Assembly: GCA_028874175.1 (NCBI GenBank)
Contig: JAPPLN010000012.1
Coordinates: forward strand, 1 to 32,521
Source of the DNA: Chloroflexota bacterium
Lineage (GTDB): Bacteria; Chloroflexota; UBA11872
DNA: 32,521 bases
Direction of reading: 5' to 3'
Each line of letters opens with the position of its first letter. Within the stretch, counting starts at the first letter, position 1. The position numbers and the translations under genes are program-made. Below are positions 1 to 8,898 of the stretch, piece after piece. Under the pieces are notes generated by a model. That model was not told the origin of the DNA, did no database searches, and saw only the letters and a list, made by a program, of their open reading frames with translations.

Positions 1-120
1 ACGCGACGGAGCCGCCTCTCGGCGCTGTCCAGGGCGCATTACGCAAAGGTCTCCAGAAAGGGTGGACAGAGGTAAGGGCGGCGTACCCTCCCGCTGAGTT
101 CACGTGCCGGGCAGTGCCTG

Positions 121-285
121 GCGCGGGAAGGCGTACGCCGGCTGAGCGAGCCGACCCCTGAGCCGGCCGGCCTGGCAAGGGTTGGCGGGGAGGACCTGGA
201 GGGTTTCGTCCGCCAGCGGATCCAGGGCTTCAGCCAGGAGCCTTTGGACGAGGAGGTGACGGCCCTGCTGGGTCGTCGGCGCTAC
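121..285 (+). pseudogene. IS256-family transposase, N-terminal fragment
   Basis: Frame 1 is open from 76 and reads into a recognisable IS256 transposase N-terminal segment: EDLEGFVRQRIQGF at about 190-231, then DEEVTALLGRRRY ending at 285. The family motif here is usually EEVTELLGRxRYERR followed by a GYRNG segment. That continuation appears at 1395 in the other half, because an IS630 element starts immediately after the RRRY codon. The frame then runs only four codons into the insertion and stops at 298-300. No good start codon or ribosome-binding site is visible, and a frame stop lies at 73-75, so the true 5' end is lost or degraded. Confidence 0.65.
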
Positions 286-1394
286 ATGGTCATTAACTAA
301 CTAAATAGCATGCTATATCTCGGCAGCTGGCTGAGGGTCGGAGAACAGCATGCTGGAGTTGAGCGAGCAGCAACGGCGAGAATTGCGGCGGCTGAGCCGG
401 CGGGCGCCCAGGGGGCACGTGCGGCTCAAGGCGCTGGGGCTGTGGAATCTGGGCCGGGGCAAGCGGCCCGGGGAGGTGGCGGACATTTTGGGGGTGCACC
501 CGCGCACGCGTGGGCGTGGGTGCACTGCTATCAGGCGGAAGGGGCGGCGGGCCTGGCGGTGCGGCCGGGGCGGGGACGGCCCGCGCAGGCCGACGCGGCC
601 GAACTGGAGACGGCGCTGCGGCAAGCGCCGCGGGTCTATGGGCTGACCCAGACGCGCTGGACCCTGCGGGCCCTGGCCCAGGTGGTCCCCAGCTTGCAGG
701 GCTTCACGGACGCGGGGGTGCGGCAGGTGCTGCATCGGCTGGGCTATCGCTACAAACGGGGGCAGCCGCGGCTCACCTCCCCCGATCCCGCCTATGCCGA
801 AAAAAGGGGCGCGTGGTCCAGGTCCTCCGGGAAGCCCAGGCGCAGCCTGGCGAGGTCGTGACGCTCTTCTTCGATGAGGCAGCTTCTACCACCAGCCCAG
901 CCAAGCGTGGTTGTGAGCCCGCGGGGCCGCCAGCAGCCGCGCCTGCGCTACAGCCACCGGGCCAACAGCTTGATGCGGGTGGCCGGCGCGCTGGAGGCGC
1001 GCAGCGGCCGCGTGCATAGCTGCGACTTCCCCAGCATCACCGCGCGCCGCCTGGGCCGTTGCTGGCGGCAGGTGGGCCGACGCTACCCCGAGGCTCGCCG
1101 CATCTACCTGATCGTGGACAACTGGCCGGTGCACTTCCACCCCCACGCCCAGGCCGCCGTGGCGCGCGATCCGCGGCTGCAGCTCGTGCCCCTGCCCACC
1201 TATGCCCCCTGGCTCAACAACATCGAGCGGCTCTGGCGCTGGCTCTAGCAGCGTGTCACCCACGCCCACCCATGGAGTGATGACTTCGGGGCCTTCAAAG
1301 CCCACGTGCGCGCCGAGTTGGCGCGCGTCGCGCGCGGCCCGCCGGAACTTCGCCGCTACTGTGGACTCGATAGCTTATTTTCTTCATGACCATC
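286..1394 (+). mobile_element. IS630-family insertion sequence nested in the IS256 transposase gene
   Basis: The element is about 1.1 kb, a usual IS630 size. Its edges are marked by ATGGTCAT at 286-293 and the inverted ATGACCAT at 1386-1393. Removing 286-1394 joins the tac codon (283-285) to cag (1395-1397) and restores the IS256 reading frame as RRRY-QRRTGVDAAPGYRNG, so the boundaries are good to within a base or two. IS630 elements normally duplicate a TA target. I see TA at 283-284 on the left but no clean TA on the right, so the target duplication has mutated or the true ends differ slightly. The transposase inside is broken, so this copy is dead. Confidence 0.75.
350..1389 (+). pseudogene. 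IS630-family transposase, multiply frameshifted
   Basis: The gene is recognisable only by joining frames. It starts at ATG 350 with an N-terminal helix-turn-helix region (MLELSEQQRRELRRLS). It moves to another frame near 500-515 (WVHCYQAEGAAGLAVRPGRGRP, HTH plus linker), shifts again near 800 (KGRVVQVLREAQAQPGE), and shifts again near 880 after DEA. The last frame carries QPSVVVSPRGRQQPRLRYSH, then IYLIVDNWPVH, then WLNNIERLWRWL. It is interrupted by TAG at 1246-1248 and then reads through QRVTHAHPWSDDF to a stop at 1387-1389. The IS630 catalytic acids are all visible (D of FFDEA, D of VDNWPVH, E of NNIERLW). Three frame changes and one nonsense codon make it clearly non-functional. The overall order and length fit a normal transposase of about 340 residues. 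Confidence 0.8.
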
Positions 1395-2422
1395 CAGCGC
1401 CGCACCGGCGTGGACGCGGCGCCGGGCTACCGCAACGGGCACGGCCGGCCGCGGCGGCTGGCGCGCATGTCTGAGACCGTCAGGCGGCGGCGCCCCCGGG
1501 GGCAGGGCCTGGAGGCGCGGTTCGGGCACCGCCGGCTGCCGCTGTTCAAGCGGCGCGCCCGCGAGGTCGCGGAGCTGCTGCCGCAGCTCGACGTGCAGGG
1601 GCTGGCGGAAGCTGCCGTCGAGCTCGCGCGGCGCGGGCTGCGGGGGGCGGGGGCGCCGCTCGCGGCGTCCTCGATCGCGCGCCTGAAGGCCGGCTGGCAG
1701 CTGCCAGACGCGGCGTTCAAGCGTCGTCCCCGGCACGACCTGGAGGTCGGCGACCTGTGGGTGGACGGGGGGTACGTCAAAGCCGGCCTGGAGCGGGACC
1801 CGGCGGCCTTGCTGGTGGCCATCGGCGCCCGGCGCGATGGCCGCCAGGTGGTGCTGACGGTGGAGCCGGGCGAGCGGGAGTCCACGGACACCTGGGCATC
1901 TGGGGCGGGCTGGTCCAGGTGTATCCCGAGGCGGCGGAAAAGCGCGGCTGGAACCCCCGCATCCTCAACGTCCTCGCCAAGCGGCCCAAGCGGCGCTCGG
2001 CGGAAGCCTAGCGGCTGCTGATGCCGATCCCCTATGCCCCCAGCCGACAGGAGGCCGCGCGGCTGCAACGTACCTTCCAGCGCTGGTGCCGGGACCGGGA
2101 CCTAGCCGAGGTTGGGGAGCTCCTCGAGCACGACTGGGAGCGCATGATCACGTTCTCTCACTTCCCCCAAGCCCCTTGGAAGCACCGGCACCCCACCAAC
2201 GTGATCGTGTCCCCCTTCGCCGCGGTGCGGTTGCGGACCACCGCGGCGAAACGCGACAAGCGGGTCGCCAACGCCCCCGCGGTTAGCTGAACGACGCGGC
2301 TGCTCGCCGAGAGCCGCTTCCGGCGGCTGGACGCGCCACCGCTGCTGGCCGAGGTCGCCGACGGGGCGATCGGCGAGGATGGAGAACGCGTAATGAGTCT
2401 GAGCGAGGAGGCCGACGTCTGA
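1395..2422 (+). pseudogene. IS256-family transposase, C-terminal part with internal deletion and stops
   Basis: From 1395 the frame reads QRRTGVDAAPGYRNGHGRPR, the segment that follows RRRY in IS256 transposases. It continues through LPLFKRRAREVAELLPQL and LEVGDLWVDGGYVKAGLE, where the first catalytic Asp lies in LWVDG. Near 1885-1896 the frame changes and protein is missing: RESTDTW is followed directly by GHLGIWGGLVQVYPEA, which in intact relatives lies some 20 residues further on, just after the second catalytic Asp. Downstream an in-frame TAG (2009-2011) and TGA (2288-2290) break the C-terminal part, which still shows HDWERMITFSHFPQ and HPTNVIVSPFAAVRLRT. The last stop is at 2420-2422, abutting the right terminal repeat. 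This is a dead gene. Confidence 0.8.
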
Positions 2423-2442
2423 GCCTGTTTACACACCTCTTG

Positions 2443-2900
2443 GGGTAACCCCGAGACGGCGATCGCTACTGCCTCTCTGGGGCTGTCTGTGGTTGATCCC
2501 GGGAGCCACGCCAACGCAGGCGTGATCGCTTCAGGAGGCGGCAGTTCGTAGCCGACCGCACCGGCGGCCGGGTTCGGTTGTTTGGGGTGCGCCAGTCCTT
2601 GATCAGCACTCGAGCCTCCTCAGAGGCGTAGCGGGTCAGCTCTCACTCGCCGGCGGGCCCCTCGCAAGCCCCGCGCTTACAGCGTGCACACACAGGTCTG
2701 ACACTAAAGCTATCGGACCGTTGAAATTGCCGTGCGCTCCCGTCCCCGTTTTGGACAGCGATCTTGCCGGTAGCGCATCTCACTTGTATTCCCGTACGAG
2801 CGATCACATGCCCTGCGGGCCTCGGCAGGCCCAGGATCTTCCGTGTTCGTCAAGCCTCGTCAATCGAAGAAACATGCCAGCAGGGTGTTGTTGGCGGGCG
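2443..2900. other. Gene-free stretch between the IS256 end and hyuB
   Basis: About 460 bases between the IS256 right end and the hyuB stop contain no protein or RNA I recognise on either strand. Open frames here are short or are antisense overhangs of hyuB. A small palindrome, GGGGTAACCCC, lies at about 2442-2452. The stretch is probably degraded insertion or island-edge DNA. Confidence 0.5.
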
Positions 2901-4712
2901 TCACCGTGTCAGATCGTCCGTGCCGGCCCTCTCAGACGGCGCACATCCGTGGCCTTGAACGGGCTCCCGGACTCTCTGTACGCCCCGAACCTGGCGCAAG
3001 CGCGCCGTCTCCTTCCAGTCGATCTCATGTCCGTTAGGCCGAATAGCCACGCCATAATCTTTACGTGCAGATTCCCGACTGATGTATTCGTTGCGAACGT
3101 CATCCAGAACCATTGCTTCGTCGCGTTCGAACGGATCCCCGTATCCGCCACCACCGGGAGTGAACTGGCGTATAGAGTCTCCCGGCTTAAGCCGGATATT
3201 ACTGGCCTTAGTGATATGCGGCGGAACATAGCGCTGTCCATTGAGCTCAAACTCCACGCCGCAGTTCGCGCCATCACTTCCGCCACTCACGCCTCGCGGA
3301 GCGAATTTGCCCCGATCAGCCAGGATGGACACAACCCCCTCACCTCCTAAGAACTCCAGGTCCACCTCTGCGCCGAGGCCGCCGCGATGTTTTCCGGCAC
3401 CGCCCGACCCGTCGCGAATCGCAAACCTACCGATTCGCACAGGGTAACGCTTTTCGTACAGCTCGACCGGCTGTGAACGCGCTACACTAATTGTCGCGCT
3501 CCCATAGTTTAGACCGTCCCCACTCTGATGTCCGCCGTACCCCCCACCATTGAACATGAACATTACGTACGGTCCGCCCTCGGGATGCGAACCGCCGATA
3601 GACAGATTGTTGATAGTTCCAAATATCCCAGCCGAAGCTCGCTCCGGAACGGCCTTTCCGAGAGCACCCATCACCACATCCGCGACTCTCTGCGAGACCT
3701 CCGACGCGCAGCCCGCAACTGGCCTTGGTGGAGTCGCATTAAGAAACGTAGATTGCGGCACATCAAAGCTCAGCGGCTCGAAGCATCCGGAGTTGACGGG
3801 AATATCTGGAAATATATGCTTGAATGCGAGATAACAGGCAGACTTAGTAACACTGAGGACGCAGTTCAGCGGACCACGGCACGGCGGTGAACTTTGCGAG
3901 AAGTCCAGAAGAGCTCGACCGCCGCGAATAGTCATGGTTAACGCGATCTTCAATGGCGAATCTTCCACGCCGTCACTGTCCATATAGTCCGTATCCTCAT
4001 AACTGCCATCTGCAATGCCGCTTAAATAGGAGGTCATTTGTTGTTTCGATCGAGCCTTAAGGATTTCAATACAACGGTTGACGGTCTGTCTTCCGTATTT
4101 GTTCAGTAGTTTGCAGAGTCTCTCTTCACCCACGGAAAACGCCGCGAGATGCGCCTGAAGATCGCCGTAGCGATCATCGGGGACGCGTACGTTCGCCAGC
4201 ATGATCCTAAGTACATCCTCATTGAGCTCGCCACGGCGGTACAGCTTGACCGGAGGAACTCGGAGGCCTTCCTGGAACATCTCAGTTGCGGTCGTCCCGA
4301 AGCCACCGGGCACGCTTCCGCCGATGTCCGGCCAATGACCTCGATTTGCAAGAAATGCGAAAAGCTCGCCCTGATAGAAGACCGGTTTGACAAACCCGAC
4401 ATCCATAAGGTGGGTGCCACCAGCATAGGGGTCATTGACAACATATATGTCTCCTTCCTCAATGCCTCTCAAGCTACCGTCTGAGATTACGGCTTCGGTT
4501 GTGAACTGCATGACGCCAATAAAGATCGCCAAGCCCCATTTGCCCTGCGCAATGATCTCGCCGGTATTCGGGTGATATATCCCGTTGGCCAGATCGTTTC
4601 CTTCGGATATCGCCGGGGAGAACGCGGTGCGCTTTAGGGTCCAGTCCATTTCCTCGGCGATCTGTTCAAGCGCGCCACGAACGACGGCGAGCGTCAAGGG
4701 GTCTACGTTCAA
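2901..4712 (-). CDS. hyuB: Hydantoinase B/oxoprolinase family protein
   Basis: This is the B subunit of the ATP-dependent hydantoinase/oxoprolinase family, which with HyuA hydrolyses cyclic amides such as N-methylhydantoin or 5-oxoproline, probably in the cytoplasm. I start it at TTG 4712 (LNVDPLTLAVVRGALEQ, the usual family opening), which overlaps the hyuA stop as TTGA. This gives 603 residues, close to family size. Family signatures are EEGDIYVVNDPYAGGTHL, NRGHWPDIGGSVPGG, a PLNCVLSVTKSACYLAFKH segment, and the glycine-rich C-terminal TPGGGGYGDPFERD. The frame is also open further upstream, but that stretch lies inside hyuA and lacks family character. The last 30 or so residues, after about position 570 (RQVRGVQRVREPVQ...), look unlike the family and may be a read-through tail at a damaged 3' end. 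The exact substrate cannot be read from sequence. Confidence 0.9.
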   Translation of the reverse strand: MNVDPLTLAVVRGALEQIAEEMDWTLKRTAFSPAISEGNDLANGIYHPNTGEIIAQGKWGLAIFIGVMQFTTEAVISDGSLRGIEEGDIYVVNDPYAGGTHLMDVGFVKPVFYQGELFAFLANRGHWPDIGGSVPGGFGTTATEMFQEGLRVPPVKLYRRGELNEDVLRIMLANVRVPDDRYGDLQAHLAAFSVGEERLCKLLNKYGRQTVNRCIEILKARSKQQMTSYLSGIADGSYEDTDYMDSDGVEDSPLKIALTMTIRGGRALLDFSQSSPPCRGPLNCVLSVTKSACYLAFKHIFPDIPVNSGCFEPLSFDVPQSTFLNATPPRPVAGCASEVSQRVADVVMGALGKAVPERASAGIFGTINNLSIGGSHPEGGPYVMFMFNGGGYGGHQSGDGLNYGSATISVARSQPVELYEKRYPVRIGRFAIRDGSGGAGKHRGGLGAEVDLEFLGGEGVVSILADRGKFAPRGVSGGSDGANCGVEFELNGQRYVPPHITKASNIRLKPGDSIRQFTPGGGGYGDPFERDEAMVLDDVRNEYISRESARKDYGVAIRPNGHEIDWKETARLRQVRGVQRVREPVQGHGCAPSERAGTDDLTR

Positions 4713-6754
4713 TGTCCGTGCCTGATAATCAGGTTGCCACGCACATCGACCTCTGCGACCATATTCGGCTCGATGACAGTGGTGGCGTCGCCCTGTTCGA
4801 CAATGGCTGGTCCGAGCAGGGATGACTTGGGGGGAAGACGATCGCGATCGTACACGGGGCACTCCTTGAAGCCTTGTTCGAAGTACACTGGCCTATGCTC
4901 CTTTAACGCATCCTTGTCCGTCCTCGAACGTGTGACCGTTGGGCCAAATAGATCGATTCCCGGACGCACACCAATGACTGCGGTACGCAACGTCATCACC
5001 CGAATCGGGCGGTCATTGAGAATGTGCCCGTACGTCATTGCATAGGCTTGCTCGAAGGCGCGTCGAATATCGTCGTGAGTGCACGGCTCAACCGGCAAAT
5101 GTACCAATACCTCATACATCTGGCCATCGTAGGAAACATCGGCTTGGTAGACGAAGTCTATTGATTCGACCTGTACTCGCTCGTGAGCAATACGTCGCTT
5201 TCCTTGTTCGGCGTGGTCTTCAAACACATCATAAAGCTCCAAGATCCTGATGTCGTCGAGACGCCTGTCGACCATCTGAATGAAATCGTGGCGAACATCT
5301 GCAATGATGCAACCCAAGGCAGAGGTGACACCGGGCCACGGCGGTATCAGTGCCTTGGCGGTTTGGATTTCATTCAGGATGCTGCATGCATGGAGCGGAC
5401 CCGCGCCGCCATATGCCACCAGCACGAAGTCGCGGGGATCGTAGCCGCGTTCCACCGTCAGCATGCGGATACTGTTAGCAATTCTCTGGTTGGCCACTTC
5501 TAGGATGGCCCACGCCGCATCAATGACGGAGAGATCAAGCGGTGAAGCGATAGTGTCGTTGATGACCCACTCGGCGCGTTCTTTGTCAAAGCTCCACGAT
5601 TCGCCCCGACCGATGGGATTCGACAATCCGATTCTACCGAGCACAAGGTTGGCGTCCGTTACTGTGGGGTCTTGACCTCCTTTACCATAACAGGCTGGGC
5701 CGGGGTCAGCTCCGGCACTGTGCGGACCAATTTGGAGGATCCCCCCACCATCGATCCAGGCGATGCTGCCCCCGCCGGCTGCGATCGATCGGATATCGAG
5801 CATTGTAGTGCGCATCGGGAGCCCATATTCAAGGCTTGTCTCCCGAGTCGTTCCAGACTGCCCCTGTTCAACCACGGCGATATCAAGGCTGGTGCCGCCA
5901 ACATCACAGGTGATCAGATTCTGTTCTCCCACCAATGTCCCAATGTGTTGCGCTGCGATCACACCGGCTGCTGGCCCCGATAGGACCGTATTTACAGGAT
6001 ACCGCCGGGCGGTATCCTGTGACATCAGTCCGCCATTACCCTGCGTCAGTAGAACATCACGATTGTATCCACGCTCCGTCAACCTATTCATCATTGACTG
6101 CAGATATCGGTCGAGTAGCACCATCACATACCCATTGATCACAGCGGTGCTTGTGCGTTCAAATTCGCGTATCTCTGGAAGTATCTCCGATGCAACGACG
6201 ATGTACTGATTTGTCCACACATCCTCCAATATGCGCTTTGCCTTCTGTTCATTCGCCGGGTTCACATACGAGTTCAGAAAGCTCACGATGATGACATCGA
6301 CGCCGCGTTTCTGAAGCTCTCGTGCCGCCGCAACTACATCCTGGTCACAAGGATCGAGCAACACATTGCCTGCAGCGTCCATACGTTCGTGAACTTCGAC
6401 CCGACAATTGCGCGACACCAGCGGTGCAAAGTATCCTTTGAGTCCGTAGGTGTCCGGACGATCCCTCCGTCGGAGGTCCAGCACGTCGCGAAACCCTGTT
6501 GTCGTGATCAGCCCGCAGGCCGCACCAGTCCGCTCTAATACCGCGTTGGTAGCAATCGTGGTGCCATGTACAACCAAATCGACGGACGGCATCTCGGTGC
6601 GCATGACATCGAGGCCATGCATCATCCCGCGAGACTGATCTGACGGATCCGAGGGAACTTTGGCCACTTGGAGGTGACCCGTCGAAGCATCGTACGTGAC
6701 GAGGTCCGTAAAGGTGCCTCCGACATCTACTCCCACGCGAATGGACGTCCGCAT
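4709..6754 (-). CDS. hyuA: Hydantoinase/oxoprolinase family protein, A subunit
   Basis: This is the ATP-using A subunit of the hydantoinase/oxoprolinase family and partner of the downstream hyuB. The start chosen is ATG 6754 (MRTSIRVGVDVGGTFTDL), preceded by GGAG at short spacing, giving 681 residues. The N-terminal actin-like phosphate loop GGTFTD is at residues 12-17, followed by VVHGTTIATNAVLERTGA. The central catalytic region has LTQGNGGLM, NTVLSGPAAGVIAAQ, CDVGGTSLDIAVV and SAGADPGPACYGKGG. The C-terminal region has FVLVAYGGAGPLHACSI. All are hallmarks of the family (HyuA, OplAH, acetone carboxylase beta). It lies 49 bases after the FAH-family gene and overlaps hyuB by four bases, so the three are likely one transcript with translational coupling. 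Base composition is less G+C-rich than in the genes beyond 12.7 kb, which suggests acquisition. Confidence 0.93.
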   Translation of the reverse strand: MRTSIRVGVDVGGTFTDLVTYDASTGHLQVAKVPSDPSDQSRGMMHGLDVMRTEMPSVDLVVHGTTIATNAVLERTGAACGLITTTGFRDVLDLRRRDRPDTYGLKGYFAPLVSRNCRVEVHERMDAAGNVLLDPCDQDVVAAARELQKRGVDVIIVSFLNSYVNPANEQKAKRILEDVWTNQYIVVASEILPEIREFERTSTAVINGYVMVLLDRYLQSMMNRLTERGYNRDVLLTQGNGGLMSQDTARRYPVNTVLSGPAAGVIAAQHIGTLVGEQNLITCDVGGTSLDIAVVEQGQSGTTRETSLEYGLPMRTTMLDIRSIAAGGGSIAWIDGGGILQIGPHSAGADPGPACYGKGGQDPTVTDANLVLGRIGLSNPIGRGESWSFDKERAEWVINDTIASPLDLSVIDAAWAILEVANQRIANSIRMLTVERGYDPRDFVLVAYGGAGPLHACSILNEIQTAKALIPPWPGVTSALGCIIADVRHDFIQMVDRRLDDIRILELYDVFEDHAEQGKRRIAHERVQVESIDFVYQADVSYDGQMYEVLVHLPVEPCTHDDIRRAFEQAYAMTYGHILNDRPIRVMTLRTAVIGVRPGIDLFGPTVTRSRTDKDALKEHRPVYFEQGFKECPVYDRDRLPPKSSLLGPAIVEQGDATTVIEPNMVAEVDVRGNLIIRHGH

Positions 6755-6803
6755 TTCTCCATTATCCAATGGTTCGAACCGACGGCATCCGTGGCGCTTC
6801 TCG

Positions 6804-7628
6804 CTAGGCTGACACCACCGGGTTGCGTAGCACTCCGACTCCGCTAACCTCAACCTCGATCGTGTCTCCAGCCTCAAGCGATCCACCACCTGACGGCGTG
6901 CCTGTGTAGATGCAATCGCCGGGCTGCATCGAGATCGCTTGCGCCAGATAAGTAACGAGCGATGCGACGCTGAAGATCAGGTCGGAGGTACTTGCCCTTT
7001 GCGTTGGAGTTCCATTGAGGCGCGCCGTGACGGTGAGCTCGGTCGGATCGAGATCGGTAGCAATGCATGGTCCCAGCGGCTTGAACGTATCCAATCCCTT
7101 CCCAAGCATCAACACGCCAGTTGCCATTTCGGCCGTCTGTAAGGCACGCGCGCTGACGTCATTGCCGCACGAGTATCCAAGCACGTAGTCGAGCGCCTCA
7201 GCCTCCTGAATGTCTCGGCATGGCTTGCCGATCACGACCACCAGCTCGGCTTCATACTCAACCGGATTGAACGGCTCGCGCTTCAGCTCTGGGTGATTGA
7301 CCGCATGTAGGAAACCGTCCTTGCGCGGAAGGACAATTGGATCCTCTGGGCCGATTACCGCGGTAGACGGTAGTTGAAACACCATTGGGAACGACGGTAT
7401 CGCAGAGTCTTCGCCACCCTCCCGAATGTGCTCGAGGTAATTCGCACCAACGCCAATCACCTTTGGAGGATCCAAGGGCGCCAGGAGCCTGAGATCGTCG
7501 ACCGTAGCTACTTTCGCGCCTACAGCGAAGTCGCCGAAGATATCCCCGCTTATCGCATGGACCGATCCACCCTCGGTCAGCGAACCATAGGCCGGACCCG
7601 AATCAGTGTGAAAGCGTACGATTCTCAT
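6804..7628 (-). CDS. Fumarylacetoacetate hydrolase (FAH) family protein
   Basis: A 274-residue FAH-fold enzyme, a superfamily of Mg2+-dependent hydrolases, isomerases and decarboxylases acting on beta-diketone-like or ring-cleavage acids. The start ATG 7628 has GGGAG eight bases upstream. Signatures in order are KVIGVGANYLEHI (the family's cofactor-loop opening), VEYEAELVVVIGKPC with the acidic metal ligands, GYSCGNDVSARALQ, GKGLDTFKPLGP, and QPGDCIYTGTPSGGG near the C-terminus. The usual Asp after NDVSAR is Ala here, which is tolerated in parts of the family. It is the first gene of an operon with hyuA and hyuB, so it may act on the ring-opened product of the hydantoinase step or on a linked catabolic intermediate; that link is inference. 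Specific names such as HpcE or acylpyruvase cannot be assigned. Confidence 0.9.
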   Translation of the reverse strand: MRIVRFHTDSGPAYGSLTEGGSVHAISGDIFGDFAVGAKVATVDDLRLLAPLDPPKVIGVGANYLEHIREGGEDSAIPSFPMVFQLPSTAVIGPEDPIVLPRKDGFLHAVNHPELKREPFNPVEYEAELVVVIGKPCRDIQEAEALDYVLGYSCGNDVSARALQTAEMATGVLMLGKGLDTFKPLGPCIATDLDPTELTVTARLNGTPTQRASTSDLIFSVASLVTYLAQAISMQPGDCIYTGTPSGGGSLEAGDTIEVEVSGVGVLRNPVVSA

Positions 7629-7785
7629 CGCTTTGCTCCCGCAGGTCCTCGTCGGATGGATTCAGCCTCGTCGGCGCCTCTGGCCTCGAAATGATCCGGC
7701 AACGCATCCATCCCTCTCGCAGCAGCGTAACACGCATACAGACGATCCTGTTCTCGGTCATGGCTGTGTCTTCAAGAGAGCGATT

Positions 7786-8725
7786 TGATCCGCCCTGGGT
7801 TTGATGGAGACTCAGGTCATTGAGTCCCAGCCTCCGCCTGGACCTGCGCACGATACGGCGTGGCTTCGTACTCGGCGGGCGGGACGTAGTCGATGGCGCC
7901 GAAGAGCCGACGGTGGTTGAACCAGTCGACCCACCCGAGCGTAGCCAGCTCGAGGTCCGCGACCCCGCGCCAAGGATCGCGGCGGTGGACCAGCTCGGCC
8001 TTATAGAGCCCGATCACTGACTCCGCCAGGGCGTTGTCGTAGGCGTCGCCCCGGCTCCCCACCGAGGTCACCGCGCCCGCCTCGGCGAGCCGCTTCGTGT
8101 AGCGGATTGAGCGGTACGGCCCGCCACGATCACTGTGGTGGACCAGGCCGTCGAAGGGCCCCGGTCGCGCCCAGAGCGCCTGCGCCAGCGCATCGAGGGC
8201 TAGGTCGGTGCGTAACGACCTCGCGACCTGCCAGCCGACGATGCACCGGGAGCACGCGTCGATGATCATGGCCACGTACGCGTAGCCCGACCAGGTGCGC
8301 ACGTAGGTGAGGTCGGCCACCCAGCGCCAATTGGGGGCCAGCGCCTGGAAATCCCGCGCCACCAGGTCGGCCGCCCGCAGGGCACTCGGGTCTGACACCG
8401 TCGTGCGGCTCGCCCTCCCGCGCAGGACACCAGCCAGACCCAGCTCCCGCAGCAGCCGCTCCACGGTGCAGCGCGCGACCGGGATGCCCTCCCGCTGCGG
8501 CTGGCGCCACAGCTTCCGGGTGGAGACGCCGGCGATGAACAGCCGACCAATCGCCGTGTCGAGCTCGATGGTGCGCCGCTGGTAGCGATCGAAAGTCTGG
8601 AAGCTGAACCCGGTGGAGCCGTCCGGGCGCCGGATCCGCCGGACTTCCAGGTCCTCGAGGCGCCCGCACCTGTAGGCGGTCGACGGGGTGCGGCGGGGCG
8701 GCGCCCGGCGTCGCGGACGTGCGTG
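7786..8725 (-). mobile_element. Remnant of recombined IS256 and IS3 elements
   Basis: The segment contains an IS3-family OrfB lacking its N-terminus, joined in frame to a short internal piece of an IS256-family transposase. Read on the minus strand, the bases just after the transposase stop (7816 down to 7786) give TGAGTCTCCATCAAACCCAG followed by GGCGGATCA. This resembles the terminal inverted repeats of many IS3-family elements (GTCTCC...AACCC...GCGGTTCA). No matching opposite end is seen, so the element is truncated on its tRNA side. Confidence 0.6.
7817..8725 (-). pseudogene. Chimeric transposase: IS256 fragment fused to IS3-family OrfB
   Basis: From about 8509 down to the stop at 7817 the protein is an IS3-family OrfB catalytic domain. 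It has WRQPQREGIPVARCTVERLL, WRWVADLTYVRTWSGYAYVA (first Asp), GLVHHSDRGGPY (second Asp), GDAYDNALAESVIGLYK (Glu) and a C-terminal WVDWFNHRRLFGAIDYVPPA. The normal N-terminal half with its helix-turn-helix is absent. In its place, in the same frame, about 8510-8725 encodes RLEDLEVRRIRRPDGS, then TFDRYQRRTIELDTAIGRLF and IAGVSTRKL, which I recognise as the central N-terminal region of IS256-type transposases. The open frame continues upstream to 8905, inside the tRNA gene, without family resemblance. The fusion probably arose by deletion between two nested elements. Its DDE residues survive, but activity is unlikely. Confidence 0.75.
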
Positions 8726-8898
8726 GGGGCGATTTCGTCGGCCGGTGGCGGGTCGGGAGGCCATGGGCAGGGCTCTTCCGGGCGTCAACTCCACACAGAG
8801 AAGTTTCACAAGTATGGTGTGGTGGAGCGCTGTGGCAGCCCGTGCTCGGACGCCCGAAAAAAGTATGGGGTGGGTTACTTCGAGAAACCAAGCGTAGG

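Larger units (their letters stand above)
121..2440 (+). mobile_element. IS256-family insertion sequence, decayed and interrupted
   Basis: The remains of one mutator-type (IS256-family) element are split by a second insertion at 286-1394. The 5' part of its transposase lies before the insertion and the 3' part after it, on the same strand. The right end carries GCCTGTTTACACACCTCTTG at about 2423-2442, directly after the last stop; this resembles the terminal repeats I know from IS256-type elements (GAGCCTGTTTACAC...). I could not find the matching left repeat in the first 120 bases, so the left boundary is approximate and may lie outside the window. The element cannot move by itself. Confidence 0.72.

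Noticed and set aside
2941-2962. Partial resemblance (CACATCCG...CTTGAAC) to the 3' end of tRNA-Thr(GGT), as a possible distal attachment site of an island
   Set aside because: The match is 8 plus 7 bases with an indel between, lies inside the hyuB frame, and no tyrosine integrase is present in the segment. Chance cannot be excluded.
7603-7851. 82-codon minus-strand frame upstream of the FAH gene, possibly a leader peptide
   Set aside because: It overlaps the FAH start and the IS3 end, and no supporting ribosome-binding site or regulatory fold was seen.
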